Assembly (NCBI GenBank): GCA_024409145.1
Contig: JAKSUF010000030.1
Location: forward strand, 1 to 10,730
Direction: 5' to 3'
Origin: an archaeon
GTDB taxonomy: Archaea; Methanobacteriota; Methanobacteria; Methanobacteriales; Methanobacteriaceae
DNA: 10,730 nt
Shown here one piece after another: positions 7,062 to 10,730 of this stretch (position 1 is its first letter; the number at the start of each line of letters is the position of its first letter). The translations under genes and the position numbers were made by a program. The notes below the pieces were generated by a model. It was not told the DNA's origin and did not search any database. It was given only the letters and a program-made list of their open reading frames with translations.

Positions 7062-7736
7062 ATGGGAATTAATAAAAAATATTTAGAAGCAGCTATGTCA
7101 TCTGATTTTTTTAAAGATGTAGATGAAAGAGTTGTAAGAAGATATATGATTTCAGATTATTTATACAAAGCTAGAAAAAATGAAAATATAATTGATGAAA
7201 ATACTGAAGAAAAATTTTTAGGTGTAATTTTAAAAGGTAAAACTACAACTAAAGCAAATGTTCAATCAGATGAAGTAATTCTATCTGATGATCAAGTTTC
7301 AAATGTAATAGGTAAGTCATTAATTTTCTCAAATGAAAATAAATCAGATATAGAAGTAGTTTCATTAACAAATACAGTATATCTAAAATTAAGCGAAGAT
7401 GATGTTAGGGAATTATCACTTAAATATCCTATCATCTATACTAATGTAATGAACATTATGAATGATAGTATTCATACATTATTAAAAAAGATTAAAGGTT
7501 ATACTGCAAAGAGCGCTGAAAAGAAATTAGCTCTTTACATTAAAGAACAATTAGGTGAAAGCAATACATTTACTCTTGATGTATCATTATCAAAACTTGC
7601 AGTTATGCTAGATCTTGGTAGAGCTTCACTTTATAGAGCTATAGATACTCTAGAAAACAATAATGTTATACTTAGAAATAAGAAACAAATTAAAGCAGTT
7701 GATATTAAAAAGTTAAATAAATTATGCGAAGACTAA
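7062..7736 (+). CDS. Crp/Fnr-family transcriptional regulator
   Basis: A 224-residue regulator. Residues about 15-115 form the effector (cupin-like) domain, followed by a dimerisation helix (about 120-148) and a C-terminal winged helix: LALYIKEQLG (156-165), then SLSKLAVMLDLGRASLYRAIDTLENNNVI (175-203), in which GRASLYRAIDTL is the recognition helix pattern of the Crp family. The effector domain lacks the RxExR/RS-type cAMP-binding motif of true Crp and lacks the cysteine cluster of Fnr; its only cysteine is near the C-terminus. The ligand is therefore unknown. This degenerate sensor type is common in Clostridia. AAGAGG (7049-7054) precedes the ATG by 7 nt. It sits 25 nt after the PH-like membrane protein gene, suggesting a shared role, though what it senses or regulates cannot be told from the sequence. 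Confidence 0.9.
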   Translation: MGINKKYLEAAMSSDFFKDVDERVVRRYMISDYLYKARKNENIIDENTEEKFLGVILKGKTTTKANVQSDEVILSDDQVSNVIGKSLIFSNENKSDIEVVSLTNTVYLKLSEDDVRELSLKYPIIYTNVMNIMNDSIHTLLKKIKGYTAKSAEKKLALYIKEQLGESNTFTLDVSLSKLAVMLDLGRASLYRAIDTLENNNVILRNKKQIKAVDIKKLNKLCED

Positions 7737-7786
7737 TCAAAAACGTCTTAAAATTGATTTAAAAGCGTAAGAAAGTAATTTAAAAT

Positions 7787-7863
7787 AAAGTATTGATTAG
7801 AATTTGCAAACATAGTAAATATATAAGTTCTAAAAATAGTAGTATTCAGGAAAGTATTGATAG
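7787..7863. repeat. Short imperfect direct repeat downstream of the Crp-family gene
   Basis: AAAGTATTGATTAG (7787-7800) and AAAGTATTGATAG (7851-7863) are nearly identical and 64 nt apart. AAGTTCTA (7825-7832) can also pair with TAGGACTT (7861-7868, one G-U), followed by TTTT, making a weak hairpin that could help terminate the Crp-family transcript. The 179-nt gap between the two converging genes holds no plausible open reading frame. Significance is doubtful in such AT-rich DNA. Confidence 0.3.
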
Positions 7864-7915
7864 GACTTTTATGTAAACAGAAAAATTAAACTAGAATTAA
7901 ACTAATTTAAAATAT

Positions 7916-7953
7916 AAAAAATATGCTAGTGTTATAACACTAGCATATTTTTT
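7916..7953. terminator. Bidirectional terminator, perfect 38-bp palindrome
   Basis: A perfect palindrome with 19-bp arms and no spacer, centred between 7934 and 7935; the core is ATGCTAGTGTTA and its complement, flanked by an A-tract (7916-7921) and a T-tract (7948-7953). Either strand gives an RNA hairpin ending in U6, so it can stop transcription from the Crp-family gene and from tmcAL. It overlaps the tmcAL coding end: one arm encodes its last residues (NMLVL) and the stop codon lies at the centre. Confidence 0.9.
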
Positions 7954-9149
7954 GTGTAATCGCTGTTAATATCAAGGTTTGCTTTAATTTGGTAAATATT
8001 GTTATACTCTATTTCTTTTTCAAGTTCAATCTTAATATCTTTGTTTGATTTTTTATCTTTTAAATACTTATTTACATTGGTAATAATTGCAACTTTTGAT
8101 CTTTTATTAGCTTTAACTATCTTGCTTAAAAGTTCTTCTGATGATTGTTTGAATCCTAAAACTCTAACATATTTAGGCATTGTTTCTAATGAATGTTTAT
8201 AAGAATCTTTTGTTATTCCTAAAATTATATTTGCAATTATTCTTGAGATACCAGTGTAAGTAAATCTTTTTGATTTAACATCATCAATGATAGAAGTAAT
8301 AGTAAAATTCTTTTTACTTGATTCAATTAATGAGTTATCAATTCCTTCTTTAACTTCATAAATATTTTCTAAATATTCTTTATTGTTTGTTCTTAAAATA
8401 TATAGAAGTATATCACTGAAATCATCAATTGTTAAAATCTTTTTATTCTTTTTAATTTTCTTTAGTACATCTTCTGGAATGTAATTTGAAATATCTTTTT
8501 TATCTTCTAACATTTTTCTGATGTTAGTGGCAGAAGAAATATTATCTTTTATATCTGTATCATAAAATCCAGGACCATTTCTTTTAATAATGTATGGAGT
8601 CATTTTAGAATTTAATCTAATTAATTCTTTCATGTATTCAATTGCTAAAATATTGTTTGGTTTATTTATAATATCTTTTGCAACTTGATCATTTTTATAT
8701 ATTTCATTAATTGCATTAGCTCTTGCCACAGGGAATGATACCCCTTTACTAAGTTCATCTTTTAAAACTTTTTTATAATTTCTTGGTTCTTTAATTAATG
8801 TTTTTGCAATAGAAGTGATTTTTTCTATATCATCATTTTCAGCACCAAAACATAAATGTGTAACTACTTTAGTATTTTCTAATAGTGTAACTCCAGCTTT
8901 AGCAAAATTTTCTGCACTAGAAACTGTAAGAGCAGTAGGTATTTCTAAAACTAAATCTACACCCATTTTTATTGCAAGTTCTGTTTTATCATATTTATCT
9001 AATATTGAAACTTCACCGCGTTGTGTGAAATTATTTCCTAATGCAACAATAATATAATCAGGGTTTAATCTTTCTTTTATTTTTTGTATTTGATATAAGT
9101 GACCATTATGAAATGGATTATATTCAACTACGATTCCTGCAACAACCAT
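7932..9149 (-). CDS. tmcAL: tRNA(Met) cytidine acetate ligase TmcAL (YlbM family)
   Basis: A 405-residue protein, close to the 415 of the Bacillus subtilis enzyme. The family makes N4-acetylcytidine at the wobble position of elongator tRNA(Met) from acetate and ATP, in the cytosol. Motifs: VVEYNPFHNGHLYQ near the N-terminus (residues 7-20) with the HxGH nucleotidyltransferase signature (His14, His17), VALGNNFTQRGE (about 35-46), LVLEIPTALTVSSAENFA, LCFGAE, KPNNILAIEYMKEL, IKRNGPGFYD, and ISSATNIRKML, which resembles the second ATP-binding motif of adenylyltransferases. Two earlier in-frame ATGs exist (to 9167), but GGAGG (9155-9159 on this strand) lies 5 nt before the ATG at 9149 and overlaps the earlier starts, so 9149 is chosen. 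It has its own consensus promoter, stands alone, and its 3' end lies within the palindromic terminator. Confidence 0.95.
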   Translation of the reverse strand: MVVAGIVVEYNPFHNGHLYQIQKIKERLNPDYIIVALGNNFTQRGEVSILDKYDKTELAIKMGVDLVLEIPTALTVSSAENFAKAGVTLLENTKVVTHLCFGAENDDIEKITSIAKTLIKEPRNYKKVLKDELSKGVSFPVARANAINEIYKNDQVAKDIINKPNNILAIEYMKELIRLNSKMTPYIIKRNGPGFYDTDIKDNISSATNIRKMLEDKKDISNYIPEDVLKKIKKNKKILTIDDFSDILLYILRTNNKEYLENIYEVKEGIDNSLIESSKKNFTITSIIDDVKSKRFTYTGISRIIANIILGITKDSYKHSLETMPKYVRVLGFKQSSEELLSKIVKANKRSKVAIITNVNKYLKDKKSNKDIKIELEKEIEYNNIYQIKANLDINSDYTKNMLVL

Positions 9150-9179
9150 TTTGTCCTCCATAAACATTGTTTTAAAAAG

Positions 9180-9208
9180 ATTATATTATAACTAAAATAT
9201 ACTGTCAA
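9180..9208 (-). promoter_or_regulatory. Consensus sigma-A promoter for tmcAL
   Basis: Read on the reverse strand, TTGACA (9208-9203) and TATAAT (9185-9180) are both perfect and 17 nt apart, the optimum. Transcription would start near 9173, giving a leader of about 24 nt with the ribosome binding site. It is divergent from the riboswitch promoter with only 15 nt between the two -35 elements. Confidence 0.9.
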
Positions 9209-9223
9209 ATTAGAAAATATTTA

Positions 9224-9251
9224 TTGACTAATAAAACTTTTTTATTATAAT
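9224..9251 (+). promoter_or_regulatory. Sigma-A promoter for the riboswitch-exchanger transcript
   Basis: TTGACT (9224-9229) and TATAAT (9246-9251) are separated by 16 nt. The predicted start near 9258 is just before the first base of the riboswitch P1 helix (9262), a very economical arrangement that supports both calls. Confidence 0.88.
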
Positions 9252-9261
9252 ATTATCATAC

Positions 9262-9350
9262 ATAGAAGGGAGTAGCAGCGTAGCTATTACGAGTATATAA
9301 TCGTCATCACAGCGTAAGCTCGGTTTATACATCAAATGCAAGACTTTTAT
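9262..9350 (+). promoter_or_regulatory. yybP-ykoY (Mn2+) riboswitch aptamer
   Basis: The conserved ends match the yybP-ykoY class: GGAGTAGC (9269-9276) and GCAAGA (9338-9343), closed by P1, ATAGAAG (9262-9268) pairing with CTTTTAT (9344-9350) with one G-U. Between them are a small AGC-GTA-GCT hairpin (about 9277-9285), a GTATA/TATAC helix (9293-9297 with about 9326-9330), the conserved CGTCATCAC loop segment (9302-9310) and an AGC-GTAA-GCT hairpin (9311-9320). The class senses Mn2+ through two coaxial legs docked by a Mn-binding loop, and usually activates Mn2+ export genes. Here a cation exchanger follows. Confidence 0.92.
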
Positions 9351-9391
9351 TGTACTTAATTATTATTTGAGTGCAGTAAAAGTCTTTTATT
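9340..9391 (+). terminator. Riboswitch-controlled terminator (expression platform)
   Basis: Bases 9340-9359 pair with 9367-9386 over 20 bp (three G-U pairs: 9350/9376, 9353/9373, 9357/9369) around a 7-nt loop, with TTTTATTAT following. The left arm contains GCAAGA and CTTTTAT bases that also form the aptamer's L1 and P1, so aptamer and terminator exclude each other. Mn2+ binding would stabilise P1 and block the terminator, switching the gene on. A second hairpin, TGCAGT (9372-9377) with ACTGCA (9395-9400), competes for the right arm and may serve as antiterminator. Confidence 0.8.
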
Positions 9392-9417
9392 ATGACTGCA
9401 TTCTAGAAGGAGGATTT

Positions 9418-10392
9418 ATGTTAAAGTATGTATTATTAATAGTAGGATTTTTACTATTAATAAAAGGTGCTGATTTTTTTGTAGATGGTGCATCAAACAT
9501 CGCAAAAAGATTTAATATTAGTTCATTAGTAATTGGACTAACAGTTGTTGCATTTGGTACAAGCTTACCAGAAGCATCAGTAAGTATTTCTGCAGGATTT
9601 GCAGGAAGCAATCAATTATGTTTATCAAATGTAATTGGATCAAACATTTTTAATTTACTTGTAGTAATTGGTGCAAGTGTATTATTCAAATCAATGGTTG
9701 TAGATAATGTTGTTTTGAAAAGAGATTTTCCATTTTCTATTATTACTACAATAATGGTTTGGTTAATGGGAACAACATTAATTATTAAAGGTGATGTAGC
9801 AAGTATATCTAGAATTGATGGAACTATTTTATTAGTTATATTTATTTTATACATGATATATATTGTTTGGGATTGTTTAAAGAAAAATAAAAAATTAACA
9901 GAAAAAGAAAAAGCAGAAAATAAAAAAATTAAAATATTTAAAAATTTAGTTATTTTAATTATAGGTCTTGCAGGAATTATTATAGGCGGAAACTTAGTAG
10001 TTGATAGTGCTACAAAAATTGCATTATCATTTGGAGTAAGTGAAGCTTTAATTGGATTAACTATAGTAGCAATAGGAACAAGTCTTCCTGAACTTGTAAC
10101 TTCATTAGTTGCAATCGGAAAAGGAAGTAGCGATATAGCAATTGGTAATGTAGTTGGATCAAATATATTTAATTTATTATTTATATTAGGAACAAGTGCA
10201 ACATTAAAACCAATTGAAGTACAATCTGGACTTGATGTAGATATATTATTCTTATCAATCATAAGTATAATTGTATATATATTTGGTCTTACTGGCAAAA
10301 AGATTACAAGAGTAGAAGGAATATCAATGTTAATTTGTTATTTCCTATATGTAATTTTTATGTTAGTTAGAGAAGGAATTATTATTTTATAA
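9418..10392 (+). CDS. CaCA-family cation exchanger, probable Mn2+ (or Ca2+) exporter
   Basis: A 324-residue, highly hydrophobic inner-membrane protein with about ten helices and two inverted alpha repeats: GLTVVAFGTSLPEASVS (40-56) with SNVIGSNIFN (70-79), and GLTIVAIGTSLPELVTS (213-229) with GNVVGSNIFN (242-251). Key acidic residues are Glu52 and Glu225, which bind cation in NCX_Mj-type structures; Asp239 is present in repeat 2 but the matching repeat 1 position is Gln66. A charged cytosolic loop rich in Lys and Glu separates the halves (about 153-176). Family members exchange Ca2+ for Na+ or H+. The Mn2+ riboswitch directly upstream argues that Mn2+ is a physiological substrate here (inference). 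An in-frame start at 9367 lies inside the terminator hairpin and is rejected; AAGGAGG at 9407-9413, 4 nt before the ATG at 9418, marks the true start. Single-gene transcript. Confidence 0.92.
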   Translation: MLKYVLLIVGFLLLIKGADFFVDGASNIAKRFNISSLVIGLTVVAFGTSLPEASVSISAGFAGSNQLCLSNVIGSNIFNLLVVIGASVLFKSMVVDNVVLKRDFPFSIITTIMVWLMGTTLIIKGDVASISRIDGTILLVIFILYMIYIVWDCLKKNKKLTEKEKAENKKIKIFKNLVILIIGLAGIIIGGNLVVDSATKIALSFGVSEALIGLTIVAIGTSLPELVTSLVAIGKGSSDIAIGNVVGSNIFNLLFILGTSATLKPIEVQSGLDVDILFLSIISIIVYIFGLTGKKITRVEGISMLICYFLYVIFMLVREGIIIL

Positions 10393-10444
10393 TTTATTTA
10401 TAATTTTTAAATAGAAAATAATGGTATTAACAATAACAAAATTT

Positions 10445-10488
10445 AAATATAAGTATTGGAATTTTTATATTTTCAATACTTATATTTA
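10445..10488 (+). terminator. AU-rich hairpin, possible weak terminator of the exchanger gene
   Basis: AAATATAAGTATTG (10445-10458) pairs perfectly with CAATACTTATATTT (10474-10487), extending inward through one G-U and two A-U pairs. The following tract (ATATATAATT) is not a clean T-run, so function as an intrinsic terminator is uncertain. It lies 53 nt after the exchanger stop codon, and no better terminator is visible. Confidence 0.45.
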
Positions 10489-10525
10489 TATATAATTGAA
10501 AACGTCAAAAAAACTTGTATTTTAT

Positions 10526-10553
10526 TTGATTTTTTCAAATTAAATGATATAAT
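10526..10553 (+). promoter_or_regulatory. Extended -10 promoter for the gene at the right edge
   Basis: TTGATT (10526-10531) and TATAAT (10548-10553) lie 16 nt apart, and TG at 10545-10546 makes the extended -10 TGATATAAT. Predicted start is near 10560, giving a leader of about 130 nt. Confidence 0.75.
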
Positions 10554-10559
10554 TTACTA

Positions 10560-10688
10560 AGCCAAAAAAGAAAAGAATAATACTATATCTAAAGGAACAT
10601 AAAAGTACCCATGCTAGTTATACTATTTATGTTTTGCTAAATGTAGTAAATAAAATTTCTAGGCAAATTTTTATTAGAGGAGTTAAAA
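10560..10688 (+). promoter_or_regulatory. Structured 5' leader of unknown class
   Basis: Nested complementarity is visible: AACATAAAAGTA (10596-10607) pairs with TACTATTTATGTT (10621-10633, one bulged A), with loop CCCATGCTAGTTA (10608-10620); outside it TACTATAT (10581-10588) can pair with ATGTAGTA (10641-10648), and GCC (10561-10563) with GGC (10662-10664). The loop and the GCC/GGC bases are the GC-rich parts of an otherwise AT-rich leader. I do not recognise a known riboswitch or ribosomal-protein leader class. Confidence 0.4.
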
Positions 10689-10730
10689 ATGAAAGAAGTA
10701 AAAAACTATGCTTATGCAGGTCTTTTAACT
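10689..10730 (+). CDS. Start of a gene cut by the window edge
   Basis: Only the first 14 codons are visible (MKEVKNYAYAGLLT). GGAG at 10679-10682 lies 6 nt before the ATG and a promoter and long leader precede it, so it is a real start. The product cannot be identified from so few residues. Confidence 0.7.
   Translation, partial: MKEVKNYAYAGLLT

Noticed and set aside
7737..7915. Possible small gene or CRISPR-like repeats in the gap after the Crp-family gene
   Set aside because: No open frame with a ribosome binding site, and only two imperfect repeats without regular spacing.
9150..9167. Two upstream ATGs for tmcAL
   Set aside because: The GGAGG lies between them and the ATG at 9149, and homologues start at this VxGIVxEYNPFHNGH segment.
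9367..9417. Upstream start extending the exchanger by 17 residues
   Set aside because: This stretch is the riboswitch terminator and antiterminator; AAGGAGG precedes the ATG at 9418.
9612..10298. 228-codon reverse-strand open frame inside the exchanger gene
   Set aside because: It is the mirror of a conserved coding region; composition and position indicate a shadow.
1..10730. tRNA, rRNA, transposase, phage or defence genes
   Set aside because: None recognised on either strand.

Overview
The window is very AT-rich, with A/T-ending codons, strong AGGAGG-type ribosome binding sites and near-consensus housekeeping promoters. Together with an SLH-domain protein, a YlbM/TmcAL-type tRNA ligase, flagellar rod genes with a SigD-like promoter and a yybP-ykoY riboswitch, this points to a motile, low-GC Bacillota (Clostridia-like) bacterium, possibly a gut lineage. 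UGG encodes Trp throughout and nothing suggests a non-standard genetic code. Species cannot be named from this sequence alone.

Layout, left to right. (1) 60-1394: a tight two-gene unit, a degenerate GDPD-fold protein that appears to have lost its catalytic residues, followed by an N-formylglutamate-amidohydrolase-like putative zinc hydrolase. (2) 1484-2344: a membrane-anchored protein with S-layer homology repeats, preceded by a perfect 8-bp-arm inverted repeat and followed by a hairpin terminator. (3) 2428-4317: dxs, the first enzyme of the MEP isoprenoid pathway, followed by a terminator that overlaps the next promoter. (4) 4374-6075: a SigD/sigma-28-type promoter driving two flagellar distal-rod genes (flgF/flhO-like, flgG/flhP-like) and ending in a GAAA-loop terminator. 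(5) 6106-7736: a strong sigma-A promoter, a four-TM protein with a PH-like domain, and a Crp/Fnr-family regulator. (6) 7916-7953: a perfect 38-bp palindrome serving as a convergent terminator; it also encodes the last codons of the reverse-strand gene tmcAL (7932-9149). (7) 9180-9251: divergent promoters. The leftward one, for tmcAL, matches the sigma-A consensus exactly. The rightward one starts transcription just before a yybP-ykoY (Mn2+) riboswitch (9262-9350), whose expression platform is a switchable terminator upstream of a CaCA-family cation exchanger (9418-10392). (8) 10445-10730: a weak hairpin, an extended -10 promoter, a roughly 130-nt leader that can fold, and the first 14 codons of a gene cut by the window edge.

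Most genes are ordinary housekeeping or surface/motility functions. The best items for follow-up are the riboswitch-exchanger pair, which predicts Mn2+ export by a CaCA protein; the apparent GDPD pseudoenzyme next to a putative amidohydrolase; the SigD promoter embedded in the dxs terminator; and the structured leader at the right edge. I did not find a clear novel defence or mobile system.
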